Assembly (NCBI GenBank): GCA_036771835.1
Contig: DAIPGN010000008.1
Location: 1 to 64,000 of the forward strand
Reading direction: 5' to 3'
DNA from: UBA4877 sp002399285
GTDB taxonomy: Bacteria > Bacillota > Thermoanaerobacteria > Thermoanaerobacterales > UBA4877
Length of the DNA stretch: 64,000 bases
The position numbers were made by a program, and so were the translations under genes. Under the pieces are notes generated by a model. It was not told the origin of the DNA and searched no databases. It saw only the letters and a program-made list of their open reading frames with translations. Shown piece after piece: positions 33,797-42,807 of this stretch (position 1 is its first letter; each line of letters starts with the position of its first letter).

Positions 33797-34918
33797 TTAT
33801 CTTGGTAAAGTTAACCGAGTTTTTAAATATTTTTTATCATAGAGTTTCATGACATCGGGATTTATGCTATTTTGTAAAGCGTAGCAATAGATATATTGAT
33901 ATATAGGGATTATTGAAAGAAAACTGTTCAAATATTCATCAGATCCTTGTATTATAGTAACATTTTCCTCTTCTTGAAAACAATCATTTTCATTTGTTAT
34001 AATCCATATATAAGGGTTTATATTCTCTATTGCTTTTAAAAATTTGTGTGTCTTATCAAATGCATAACCTTTTGAAGCCAACAAAATAATTAGATCATTA
34101 CTATCCATGGCAGTCCAAGGACCATGCATGAACTCTTCTAATTCCCAAGCTTCAGCATTTATTTGAATACATTCATGAAACTTCAACGCTCCCTCATAAG
34201 CATTTGCAATATTGGGACCAGCAGCTACAATATATACATTATTAACGTTCTGCATTTTTTTGCAAATATCCTCAATCAGACTATAATTATTTATAATTTG
34301 TGTAAGCATAGGTGGCAAATCAGTTAATATGTTTTTGTAGTCTGCAATGTCAGTTCCCTTGCTCTCTGCTATTAAAACAGCCAATATAAATAGCTTAATC
34401 AAAGTAGCTTCATAACTACGTGTTTTGGGTAAAGACGGCTCTCTTTCCCTCATACCTAAAATTGCGATATCCGATAACTCGGCCAGTTTAGAGTCTTTTA
34501 CATCTGTGACACCAACGACTTTTGCTCCGCTTGCTATCGCCATGTTAACAGCATCAATCACCGAAGCGGTACTGCCTGTATGTGATATAGCTATTACCAG
34601 ATCATTTGATAAATTAGCCGGAGGATACGCAAGAAATTCAAATGCTTCATACGCATTTGCTTTTATCTTCGCAAGATTATTGAAATAATAAGTACCAGCG
34701 GTAGCTGCATAATAAGAAGTACCGCATCCTATTAAATAAATTGTATCAAATTTTTTTACAGTAGAAACAAAGTCGCGTAGAATATTTGTATCTAAATAAT
34801 TCTCCAATAAATATTCTATTTCTGATGGAATCTCATTAATACCATCCCATACTAAGTATGGGTGTTTAGTTCTACCAAATGTATTTAATATATATGATGG
34901 TAACTGCTCATTCTCCAT
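33797..34918 (-). CDS. double-SIS sugar-phosphate isomerase/deglycase (cluster III)
   Basis: 373 residues, two SIS domains. Domain 1 has IYLIGCGTSYYAATAG (about 60-75) and the phosphate site ISHTGSTASVIDAVNMA. Domain 2 has YIVAAGPNIANAYEGALKFHEC and EAWELEEFMHGPWTAMD, the usual helix with the Glu near the active site. It follows the EIIC-EIID gene by about 100 bp on the same strand and is probably the catabolic enzyme of cluster III. GGAGG precedes the ATG. AT-rich. Most similar in layout to GfrF/FrlB-type deglycases; substrate unknown. Confidence 0.82.
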   Translation of the reverse strand: MENEQLPSYILNTFGRTKHPYLVWDGINEIPSEIEYLLENYLDTNILRDFVSTVKKFDTIYLIGCGTSYYAATAGTYYFNNLAKIKANAYEAFEFLAYPPANLSNDLVIAISHTGSTASVIDAVNMAIASGAKVVGVTDVKDSKLAELSDIAILGMREREPSLPKTRSYEATLIKLFILAVLIAESKGTDIADYKNILTDLPPMLTQIINNYSLIEDICKKMQNVNNVYIVAAGPNIANAYEGALKFHECIQINAEAWELEEFMHGPWTAMDSNDLIILLASKGYAFDKTHKFLKAIENINPYIWIITNENDCFQEEENVTIIQGSDEYLNSFLSIIPIYQYIYCYALQNSINPDVMKLYDKKYLKTRLTLPR

Positions 34919-35016
34919 AAAATTGCCTCCACTTCATCACAGTTTGACTATTTGATTTGGGATTTTTTATAATATGCAAGGATTCGCTAAATCTAAATAG
35001 TTTCTTAAATCATCAC

Positions 35017-36600
35017 TTAACCAATAACACCTACTGCTCCAAGTGCAAACGCAACTCCAATGATGCCTAACATTAAGTTTGTTGTTTTTGAACCTTTTCT
35101 TACAAAATAATACACAATCAACATTGTTAATAAAGGTAATAATCCAGGCATTATACCATCAACCATAGATTGTATTGAAACAATACTTTTACCTACAGTA
35201 TATGCAAGGGGAGTACTAATATTAAGCCACGTAGCAGTTAGTGCGCCTACAGACATTAGACCCGTTATACAAGCAATATCCATAATACGTTTGTAACCAT
35301 TACCCGCTAACCGGGTTATGGCACTTTCGCCTAGTCTATACGTAGAATCTAATGTAGCCCATGAGACATACACATGCACAGCATTAACAACTACAAAAAA
35401 TATTAGAGGAGCTATAGGATTTTTCTGTAAAGCCAAAGATGCACATATACCACCAACTAAAGGTCGTAGCGTCCCATGAAACATCGAATCTCCCATAGCT
35501 GCTAGCGGTCCCATTAAACCGGACTTTACTCCTTGAATCGTTTGTTCATCTATTTCTTCGCCACTTGCTTTCTTTGCTTCCATATTCGCAGTTAATGCCA
35601 ATATTGGCCCGCATAGCCACGGATGAGTATTAAAAAACAACAAATGTCTTTTTAAAGCAGCTTTATACCCCTCAAAATTATTTTTATATATTTTCTTTAA
35701 AAAGGGCATTAATATCCATGTAAATCCTATTGCCTGCATCCGGTCAAAGCTAAATGCCGATTGTAACGCAAACGATCGAAAATATATGGTTTTAATATCT
35801 TTTTTAGTTAATAAACTTTCACCGGCTGTTGATGCAGCTACTTCATTGTCTTCATATGGGATTTCTTCATTATTTTCCTTTTTCATATAATTTATAAGTA
35901 AGGCAACCAGGAGACCCAATAAAGCAGTACCTAATACACCAAATTTAGCATAAGCAGCTATCAAGAAACCGGCAAAGAAGAAAGGCATTAATTTTCCTGG
36001 AGCTAAACTATTTAATAAAAGGGCAAATCCTAAAGCTGGCAAAGCATTACCTGTCGCAGAAAGTCCGTTTTTTAACCATACAGGAATTTCATTTACTAAT
36101 ACTTTCACTATGTCTGCTCCCAACATTAGTGCAAAAAACGTGGGTATAGCATCTGCCAAAAAATGTGCTATATTCCCAAGATGTAGCATCCATGCTATTC
36201 CCTTATCATTACCACTGTCAGCATATTTTTCTGCAAAAGAGACAAAAACAGTACTAACTGTTTTGGCTATTAATTCAAAAAATGATCCTAATAAGGCAGC
36301 GGGAATAGCTATAGCAAGAGCTGTCTCGATGCCTTGTCCTGATAAAATAGCAAAGGCTGTACCCAATACACTTCCTATCGTGTAGTTTGGTGGCACCGAT
36401 CCACCTATATCAGCCGCACCCATAAAAATTAACTCTAATGTGCCTCCTACTAATAAACCCATTGCAAAATCGCCCATAATCAAACCGGTTAATGGTCCTA
36501 ATATAATTGGGCGTTCTAAAAACCAGTCTCCTAAAAATCTGCGTGACCAATATGCAAAACCTGCTAACATCGATAAAGCTAATGCAGTTCCTAAGCTCAT
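35017..36600 (-). CDS. fused PTS mannose-family EIIC-EIID
   Basis: 527-residue membrane protein joining two subunits that are normally separate. EIIC is residues 1 to about 240 (GLIMGDFAMGLLVGGTLELIFMGAADIGG, later ALPALGFALLLNSL). A charged linker of about 30 residues (KKENNEEIPYEDNEVAAST) follows. EIID is about 270-527 (LTKKDIKTIYFRSFALQSAF, HLLFFNTHPWLCGPILALTANMEA, MGPLAAMGDSMFHGTLRPLVGG). The reading frame is open throughout, with no internal stop. Clusters I and II keep C and D apart but overlapping, so the fusion probably arose from an overlap. Both parts look complete and functional. Confidence 0.88.
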   Translation of the reverse strand: MSLGTALALSMLAGFAYWSRRFLGDWFLERPIILGPLTGLIMGDFAMGLLVGGTLELIFMGAADIGGSVPPNYTIGSVLGTAFAILSGQGIETALAIAIPAALLGSFFELIAKTVSTVFVSFAEKYADSGNDKGIAWMLHLGNIAHFLADAIPTFFALMLGADIVKVLVNEIPVWLKNGLSATGNALPALGFALLLNSLAPGKLMPFFFAGFLIAAYAKFGVLGTALLGLLVALLINYMKKENNEEIPYEDNEVAASTAGESLLTKKDIKTIYFRSFALQSAFSFDRMQAIGFTWILMPFLKKIYKNNFEGYKAALKRHLLFFNTHPWLCGPILALTANMEAKKASGEEIDEQTIQGVKSGLMGPLAAMGDSMFHGTLRPLVGGICASLALQKNPIAPLIFFVVVNAVHVYVSWATLDSTYRLGESAITRLAGNGYKRIMDIACITGLMSVGALTATWLNISTPLAYTVGKSIVSIQSMVDGIMPGLLPLLTMLIVYYFVRKGSKTTNLMLGIIGVAFALGAVGVIG

Positions 36601-36627
36601 TTAATTGCACCTCTTTCTATTATATCT

Positions 36628-37050
36628 TTAACTACTTTTCATACCACCAAGCAATATTTCTCCAACATCAATAATACTATTTTTGCCTACTCCCAGTATA
36701 TGTGATACTAATTCCGGCAATTTCATACTATAACGCAACGCAATGGCCTCAATTAAAATTGGTAAGTTCACTCCCGCAACAAGTTTTATTTTTTGGTTTT
36801 TATCTCTTACTACAAACTCGCTTACAACATTAGACGGTGTGCCACCAAGCATATCAACAAAACACAAAACGCCTTCACAAGAATTCATGTAATCCAATTT
36901 CTCAACGATCTTTTTCTGCAAATCCTCAGCACCTTGTCCTGGGAAAAAACCAATTGACTCTAGCATATCATTATCCTGAACCAGCATTGATACCGTAGAT
37001 AACAAACCTTTCCCCAAATCTCCATGCGTAATCACTAATATACCTATCAA
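36628..37050 (-). CDS. PTS mannose-family EIIA component (cluster III)
   Basis: 140-residue phosphocarrier. Active His9 in GILVITHGDLGKGLL, then CFVDMLGGTPSNVVSEF and KLVAGVNLPILIEAIAL. The start is TTG with AGGGAG upstream. Sits between EIIB and the EIIC-EIID fusion. A second, decayed EIIA lies upstream of EIIB at 37.7 kb, of a different sequence type, close to the cluster II EIIA. Confidence 0.9.
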   Translation of the reverse strand: MIGILVITHGDLGKGLLSTVSMLVQDNDMLESIGFFPGQGAEDLQKKIVEKLDYMNSCEGVLCFVDMLGGTPSNVVSEFVVRDKNQKIKLVAGVNLPILIEAIALRYSMKLPELVSHILGVGKNSIIDVGEILLGGMKSS

Positions 37051-37117
37051 TTGTCTATCACTCCCTGTTGCTTAAAAACTAAATTACCACCCTTGATTTC
37101 CTCTTTTATTGACACAT

Positions 37118-37600
37118 TTACAAAGAGCGAATGATTTTATTAAAATCTGTAATTGCTCCACCCGGCAGCCAAACAGCTTCCAACGTAATGCCCAAACCAT
37201 CTATCTTTTTCCATGCCTCAATTTCTTCCTGTGTAGCAGCTACTTCTTTCGTTAAGCGAGTTCTTCCCGGTGCTATTCTTACATTTCCTATATTGACTTT
37301 TTTTACTGTAAGTCCATTATCAATTAATTTTAATAATGATATTGGTGAATTAATTAAAAGCAAAATTATATCATTAGGAAAACCATTGGTTTTTAACTTT
37401 TCTGCGGCATCGGCAATACTTAAAATTGAGACCCTTACATCTCTAGGTGCCGCATATGTCATAATTGTCTTTTGAGTTTCATTCTTCGCTACTTCATCAT
37501 CGGCAACAACTATGCGAGTGGCTCTTGAAGCTTTACTCCAACCAACTACTACCTGACCATGTATTAGTCGATCATCCACACGGATTAATGAGATTTGCAA
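37118..37600 (-). CDS. PTS mannose-family EIIB component (cluster III)
   Basis: About 160-residue phosphocarrier with active His in RVDDRLIHGQVVVGWS, then VADDEVAKNETQKTIMTYAAPRD and NVGNVRIAPGRTRLTKEVA. The frame opens at 37621, but the TTG at 37600 has GGGGGA seven bases upstream and starts the family's usual ISLIRVDDR sequence. First intact gene after the sigma-54 promoter of cluster III. Confidence 0.9.
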   Translation of the reverse strand: MQISLIRVDDRLIHGQVVVGWSKASRATRIVVADDEVAKNETQKTIMTYAAPRDVRVSILSIADAAEKLKTNGFPNDIILLLINSPISLLKLIDNGLTVKKVNIGNVRIAPGRTRLTKEVAATQEEIEAWKKIDGLGITLEAVWLPGGAITDFNKIIRSL

Positions 37601-37676
37601 TGTTAATTCCCCCATAAGCAAAATTAATTAAAGCTTACTAACAATGAAAAACATATCTTACAAACCTATTTTAGAA

Positions 37677-37846
37677 ACACTGTCAACATCGTCGATGCCA
37701 TCTATCCCCCCTAACTTATTTCTGTGACCTTCAGAACTAATACTGCAAAAGTACACCATATATATTGCCAACAATCGTCTGTGTACTTTTAAGCGTTTCT
37801 ACTGCCATCTCCCTGTGACTTATTTAAATCATATTGCTTTGCTCAA
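37677..37846 (-). pseudogene. decayed PTS EIIA-Man gene
   Basis: Starts TTGAGCAAAGC at 37846 after AGGAGG, as does the cluster II EIIA gene. With frameshifts and stops it still reads ISHREMAVETLKSTQTIVGN, matching SHGNMAEETLKSAQMIVGK of the intact protein, and further on SEGHRNKLGGIDGID against SEGLRKKIKGVIDGIE. The phospho-His is kept only in the shifted frame, and the 3' half is gone. It is a dead duplicate of the cluster II EIIA lying between a live-looking sigma-54 promoter and the cluster III EIIB. Confidence 0.85.
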
Positions 37847-37905
37847 TAGCCATACCTCCTTACCCAAATATTGTTAAAGCCTTTTGTGAAGACGCCATAC
37901 TATAT

Positions 37906-37922
37906 AGCAAAAGCCATGCCAA
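37906..37922 (-). promoter_or_regulatory. sigma-54 promoter of cluster III
   Basis: Minus strand TTGGCATGGCTTTTGCT with correct -24/-12 spacing; one base differs from the cluster II promoter. The downstream TATATAGTATGG is also identical. Expected transcript: decayed EIIA, EIIB, EIIA, EIIC-EIID and probably the SIS gene. Confidence 0.87.
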
Positions 37923-37935
37923 GTATAGCGTTTTC

Positions 37936-38021
37936 CACAAAAGGCCTGTATCAAGGATTTCATAGGTTGTTAAATACGATTCAATACACTAATTCATTGC
38001 AGCAAATTAAAATAAATACTC
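37936..38021 (-). promoter_or_regulatory. candidate upstream activating block before cluster III
   Basis: One block similar to the two before cluster II: CACAAAAGGCC, TATCAAGGATTTCATAGGTTG, AAATAC, ATACACTAATTCAT, AAAATAAATAC. It lies 15-115 bp upstream of the sigma-54 promoter, a normal distance for an enhancer. It also fills the gap to the LevR-type activator gene. Confidence 0.6.
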
Positions 38022-38056
38022 TGTAAGACTCTAAACTATACTGCAACTAAACTCCC

Positions 38057-40789
38057 TTATCTTACAATCTCATCCAATACTTTAAGTTCATCCTCTTCAA
38101 GGACCACACCATAGTCATCGTACACCGCCTTTACAAGCGGATTCTCATTACCCGCGACTGCAACAGTTCTTTCGGAAAACTTCAATCTCTCAATGGCATA
38201 TGCAATGTGCATTGTAAAGAGGGTATATACGTGGTTATCAAGCTTGATCCCATTCTCGTTCTCGATAATGCCAGCATATTTGTCAAGAAACGGCATCATT
38301 TTCTTCCCGGAAAAGAAATTGAGGTTATCGTCCAGCGCATCCATGATTGCACCGTATACCATGGTCCTGTCCTCATCCTTTATATCCGTCTTTATATGTA
38401 CGCCTCCCAAGACAAGGCTGAGTACTTTTTCCAAACCGTTTCCCGTTACTACTTCCATGAGACCGATGAACGGAACGTCCGACATCTCCGGGTTTATGCT
38501 TCCCACAATGGCCGTTATATCCCGTTCGCCTGCTATTCGTTTCATGTTGTCTACTGCTTTTACCTTGTCACCTATATTGAATTCTATGACAGTCACGCCC
38601 TCAACACCGTTCTTCTTCAATGCCTTATCTACCACATTCTTCAGATATACCGCCGTCCCTTCGCCCGTGCTGCATACGGTGAATATGACCTTTTCCCTGT
38701 GCGCGCTGCCGTTTATCTCTTTTGAAGTTGCGGCTATAAGGTTTTTTTCCAATTCCAGAACGGACCTGGCCACATCATGCATCGTAGAATAGGGCGCCAT
38801 GGACCTGTGAGCAGCCTCTATGAGTGCGGGAGTACTCACGTTGTCTATGGTAACTATCTTCTTGCCTGTCCTCTTGGCTATCTCCTCTCCGAACACCTTC
38901 AGCGAACCCATATCGACCATGAGGATTATTCCATTGCCCTCGTCTATTTCCTGGGCCAGGCCGGCGGCCCTCGCCAGAATATCCTCGGGATCGTCCTCCA
39001 GGTCCATATCTATGGCCTTCACATGTTCCGTCCGCAAAAGTTCATTTACCACATCCGCCATCCCCGTGGCCGTACCTTTGCCGTGGGCTATGACCATTAC
39101 TCCAATCTTTTTTGGCGTTTCTTCGCCGTTGGTCAGGTACAGGATCATGCTCACAAAGCCGGTCTCATAGTCTGGGATATCCCTTTTGAGTAGACTTCTC
39201 AATCTCTCAACCATATAGCCGGCCACGTCATACTCCCTCGGATGGCCCCTTTTGATCTCTTCAAGGTCTATGGGACTCACCTTGTTCTTTCTCACAAACA
39301 TGGAATTGATGTGAAAGGCCAGGGCTATGAGAGTATCCTCCTTGATGTAATAGCCGTAATTGCTCTGCACCTCTTCCGTTATTATCTTGAGCCCGCTTAT
39401 TATATCGGCGCTTAAAAACCGGGCGAGCTCCTGTTCTTTTAAACCTATGGACAGTATTCCCTCGCGGTATCTTAGCAGCACTTCCTCCAGGTCCTTGAGC
39501 AGCCTGTCCGTCATCTCCGTTTTGCTCAGACCGCCGTGCCTGTATTCTCCGATCTTTTCATCGAGGTACTCATATACCTCCATGGAAAAGTCATAGGGGT
39601 CCCGCTCCTTCCTTTGTATTTCCAAGGACGCACCGTCAAACACATAATCCCCGTATCCCAATATACTTTCACAGTCCCGCTTCTCATTGCCAGGATTGAG
39701 TATTGCCGCCCTGATATTCTCCGGCAGATAATCCAGCGTGACCCTCATCTCATCCTGATTGATGAGATAATCCAGATATACCCTGGAGGATATCAGTTCA
39801 ATATCCGACTTGAGCTCGCCTACATTTCCCGTCGGCTTGTACATAAGCAGCGAGAGCATCACATCATGGGCGGCCTTTATAGGCTGCTTTACCCTCTTGG
39901 ACTCTTTGTTGAAGAATTCGGAGATTATAGCCAGTTTCTCCTTGATGCCCCTCTCCGCCAGCGATGGCAGTTTGATCATGATGGGAAACCGCCGCAGAAA
40001 GGTCTCCAGCAGGGCGGCCCTCGGCTCTTGAGTCGTCGCAGCGATTATGAGTATGTCGGCTTTTCTCTCCGCTATGTCCCCCAGCCTCCTGTATTCACCT
40101 CTGTCGATGATGTTGAACAGCATTTCCTGGCCTTCGGGGGGAAGCCTGTGCACCTCGTCCAGAAACAGCACGCCGCCCTCCGCCTTTTCCACTAGCCCCG
40201 AACGGTCGACGTCGCTTCCCGTGTATGATCCCTTGGTACTGCCGAAGAGTATGGACATCAAGAGTTGTGGATTGCTGGAATAGTCGGCGCAGTTGAATAC
40301 CACATAGGGGGTCTCCCCTTTTATAACCCCGTTGGCTCTGGCAAAGAGATACATGTGTTCGGCAAAGGTGGTCTTCCCTGTGCCGGTCTCTCCCTGTATC
40401 AGAGTGGCCAGTCCCTTTGGCGGATAGAGTATGGCGGCCTGGGCCTGTTTTATGTACGGCGTCAGGCTGCCCTCATAGCCCACCATATCGGCAAAGATGC
40501 CCATGTTTATCTTATCCGCAGGTTTCTTTCTCCGTTCCCTGCCGGCGGTCATTCCGTGTTCATCTGCCCAGTCATATGTAAGATAGAGGGTCGGCCTCCC
40601 TTCTATCTTATACACCAGACCCTCTCTGAAAAGCGCATTTAAGTCCGCAGACACGTTATTACGTACTAAGCCCAGTCGAGTTGCGATATAATCCGCAGAA
40701 AATCCGGCTTCCTTGTTAAGGTCATTGCCCTTTATCCTGCCGCACTCTTCGCAGAGAAATGTGTAAACCTTTTCCTTCCTAAGCATCAT
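38057..40789 (-). CDS. LevR-type sigma-54-dependent, PTS-regulated activator
   Basis: 910 residues. Domains: winged helix (about 5-75), AAA+ (about 110-345) with Walker A GETGTGKT (133-140), sigma-54 contact loop GSYTGS (187-192, GAFTGA variant) and Walker B GVLFLDE (206-212); PRD1 (about 450-545) with AFHINSMF; EIIA-Man-like domain with AHGKGTATGMAD and MVDMGSL (about 565-690); EIIB-like domain with CSTGEGTA (about 705-790); PRD2 with TMHIAYAIERL near 870. PTS phosphorylation of the His residues should tune its activity. It overlaps glcT by 11 bp at the end of the nag-pts operon. It is the best candidate to activate the sigma-54 promoters at 30.6 and 37.9 kb. Confidence 0.9.
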   Translation of the reverse strand: MMLRKEKVYTFLCEECGRIKGNDLNKEAGFSADYIATRLGLVRNNVSADLNALFREGLVYKIEGRPTLYLTYDWADEHGMTAGRERRKKPADKINMGIFADMVGYEGSLTPYIKQAQAAILYPPKGLATLIQGETGTGKTTFAEHMYLFARANGVIKGETPYVVFNCADYSSNPQLLMSILFGSTKGSYTGSDVDRSGLVEKAEGGVLFLDEVHRLPPEGQEMLFNIIDRGEYRRLGDIAERKADILIIAATTQEPRAALLETFLRRFPIMIKLPSLAERGIKEKLAIISEFFNKESKRVKQPIKAAHDVMLSLLMYKPTGNVGELKSDIELISSRVYLDYLINQDEMRVTLDYLPENIRAAILNPGNEKRDCESILGYGDYVFDGASLEIQRKERDPYDFSMEVYEYLDEKIGEYRHGGLSKTEMTDRLLKDLEEVLLRYREGILSIGLKEQELARFLSADIISGLKIITEEVQSNYGYYIKEDTLIALAFHINSMFVRKNKVSPIDLEEIKRGHPREYDVAGYMVERLRSLLKRDIPDYETGFVSMILYLTNGEETPKKIGVMVIAHGKGTATGMADVVNELLRTEHVKAIDMDLEDDPEDILARAAGLAQEIDEGNGIILMVDMGSLKVFGEEIAKRTGKKIVTIDNVSTPALIEAAHRSMAPYSTMHDVARSVLELEKNLIAATSKEINGSAHREKVIFTVCSTGEGTAVYLKNVVDKALKKNGVEGVTVIEFNIGDKVKAVDNMKRIAGERDITAIVGSINPEMSDVPFIGLMEVVTGNGLEKVLSLVLGGVHIKTDIKDEDRTMVYGAIMDALDDNLNFFSGKKMMPFLDKYAGIIENENGIKLDNHVYTLFTMHIAYAIERLKFSERTVAVAGNENPLVKAVYDDYGVVLEEDELKVLDEIVR

Positions 40790-41606
40790 TACCCTCCTCC
40801 GCGGCCTCAGCAGCCCTCTCTATATGAATGGCAAGGTACCCAACTTCGCCTTCGGGTACCCTTTTGTCAAGATAGCCTTCTATCACGTTCTCCAGCTTTT
40901 TGGCCACGATATACGCCCTCTTATATTTTTTCTTGATGGTGCCGAGAAGAGGGTTGTCTATAGGTTTGTCCTTGTCTATCCTGTCAAAGGCAAACCTCAG
41001 GTGCGTGACCAGTCTGGCATAGTCTATGCTGCCTCTGTCAACGGATATCCCCATCTCCCTCTCTATGGTCTCCACCAGCTCGCCTATTATATTTGCGTAT
41101 CTCACCGTCTTGGACAGGCTGTTGTTTTCCATACCGGCATGGATATGCATGGCGATGATCCCCGTCTCGTCGGACGGCAGTACGGTGCCCAGTCTGTCGG
41201 CCACCATGAGCACAGCCTTTTCCGCAAGGGCATACTCCTCGGGATAGAGGACCTTGAGCTCATCATTGAAGGGATTCCTTATCTCTATCCCCAGCCTCAT
41301 CCGGTCCGTGGCAAAGCCGATGTGATCGGCCAGGGAGATATGGATGTGCTGCGACAGCTTTTTGCCCGTCTGCTGTTCTATCATCGCGATTATCTCCTCG
41401 GCCAGGCCTATCACCTTTTCGTCCACCGACTCCAGCAGCCCTCTTAATTTGTCTCCGGTATTCTCTTCCAGCACAAACTTCTTTTCTATGCGCGGCTCGT
41501 CAATTTCCTGTATGAAACCCAAACCCCGTCCCACCAGGACTATTTCCCTGCCGCACTCCTCAGCGAGGACCACATTGTTATTGAGTACCTTTTTTACATG
41601 ATACAT
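40779..41606 (-). CDS. glcT: BglG/LicT-family transcription antiterminator (GlcT-like)
   Basis: 275 residues. The N-terminal RNA-binding CAT domain (1 to about 55, MYHVKKVLNNNVVLAEECG, then EIVLVGRGLGF) is followed by PRD1 (about 65-170, with HIHISLADHIGFATDRM) and PRD2 (about 175-275, with LVTHLRFAFDRI and EVGYLAIHIERA). It binds a ribonucleic antiterminator in leader RNA and stops a terminator from forming; activity is set by PTS phosphorylation of PRD histidines. A matching RAT/terminator lies before the EIICB gene at 45.1 kb, hence the GlcT label. It sits 34 bp after nagA and overlaps the LevR-type gene. LicT-like specificity is possible. Confidence 0.87.
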   Translation of the reverse strand: MYHVKKVLNNNVVLAEECGREIVLVGRGLGFIQEIDEPRIEKKFVLEENTGDKLRGLLESVDEKVIGLAEEIIAMIEQQTGKKLSQHIHISLADHIGFATDRMRLGIEIRNPFNDELKVLYPEEYALAEKAVLMVADRLGTVLPSDETGIIAMHIHAGMENNSLSKTVRYANIIGELVETIEREMGISVDRGSIDYARLVTHLRFAFDRIDKDKPIDNPLLGTIKKKYKRAYIVAKKLENVIEGYLDKRVPEGEVGYLAIHIERAAEAAEEGNDA

Positions 41607-41640
41607 ATCCTATCACCAATCATATAAAATACGGTTACAG

Positions 41641-42768
41641 TCAAAACACCTTTTCTCCCGATATATACATCCCTTTGACATTTATATTTTCATCAAAGAG
41701 TATTATGTCCGCCATATTGCCTCTCTTTATCTCGCCCATATCATCCATGCCCAGCAGCTGCGCGGGATTATACGATGCCATCCTTACCGCCTGAGGAAGA
41801 GTCACGCCCAGATGATTTACCGCATTGTATACGGCCCTGTCCAAAGTCAGCGTGCTGCCGGCTATGGTGCCGTCCTGCAGCCTGGCCTGGCCGTCCTTTA
41901 CATTTACCTGCTGTCCGCCAAGGTCATAGACGCCGTTTTCCATCCCGGCAGCCCTGAGCGAATCCGTTATCAATATGGACTTCTCTATTCCCTTCACCTT
42001 GAGCAGTATACGCAGAGCGGCAAAGTGCACATGGAATCCGTCGCTTATCATCTCCGCAAATATATCGCTGTCAAAGACCGCGCCCAGTGCGCCGGGTTCC
42101 CTGTGATGCAGGCCCTTCATGCCGTTATAGGTATGAGTGGAGCTCTTCACCCCCGCCTCTATGCCCTTCATTGCCTCGTCATATGTGGCGTTGGTGTGAC
42201 CCATGGAAACGACTATTCCCCTGTCCGAAAGCTGCCTTATAAATTCCAGAGCGCCTTCCGCTTCAGGTGCCAGCGTGATCAGTTTTACCACATCCTCATA
42301 TCCGCCGCACAGTTTTAAGAACTCATCCATAGAGGGCTTTTGTATATATTCTTCCGGCTGAGCTCCCTTGTGCTCCTTGGATATAAAGGGCCCCTCCATG
42401 TGCAGCCCCAGAAGCTTGGCGCCCTTCACTTTTCCCATGGACTTTCCCGCATTTACTACGGCGTCCCTTATATTATCCTCAGGCATGGTCATGGTCGTAG
42501 TGAGAAAGCCGGTAACGCCGCTCGCTATGAGCGACTCCGATATGCCGTTAAGGGCCTCGTAGCTTGCGTCCATGGCGTCATATCCCTTCCTGCCGTGCAT
42601 GTGTATCTCTATGAATCCGGGCGCCACGTACATGCCCCTTGCGTCCACTTCTTTTATCAGCCCGGGAACGGTATCTGTGACGTCGGCTATTCTGTCTCTG
42701 TCCACGACCACCGCCTTATCGACTATACCGTCTTTAAGAATTACTTTGCCGTTTTTTATAGCAAACAT
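41641..42768 (-). CDS. nagA: N-acetylglucosamine-6-phosphate deacetylase
   Basis: Removes acetate from GlcNAc 6-phosphate to give glucosamine 6-phosphate for NagB. 375 residues, amidohydrolase fold. Metal and active-site motifs: GFIEIHMHG (about 52-60), HMEGPFISKEHKGA, GHTNATYDEA, THTYNGMKGLHHREPG and ILITDSLRAAGM with the catalytic Asp. GGGGGGA precedes the ATG. Lies between the EIIA-Glc gene and glcT in the nag-pts operon. Confidence 0.95.
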   Translation of the reverse strand: MFAIKNGKVILKDGIVDKAVVVDRDRIADVTDTVPGLIKEVDARGMYVAPGFIEIHMHGRKGYDAMDASYEALNGISESLIASGVTGFLTTTMTMPEDNIRDAVVNAGKSMGKVKGAKLLGLHMEGPFISKEHKGAQPEEYIQKPSMDEFLKLCGGYEDVVKLITLAPEAEGALEFIRQLSDRGIVVSMGHTNATYDEAMKGIEAGVKSSTHTYNGMKGLHHREPGALGAVFDSDIFAEMISDGFHVHFAALRILLKVKGIEKSILITDSLRAAGMENGVYDLGGQQVNVKDGQARLQDGTIAGSTLTLDRAVYNAVNHLGVTLPQAVRMASYNPAQLLGMDDMGEIKRGNMADIILFDENINVKGMYISGEKVF

Positions 42769-42807
42769 TTATAATCCCCCCTATGTTATCGCTTATCTAA
42801 ATGCATT

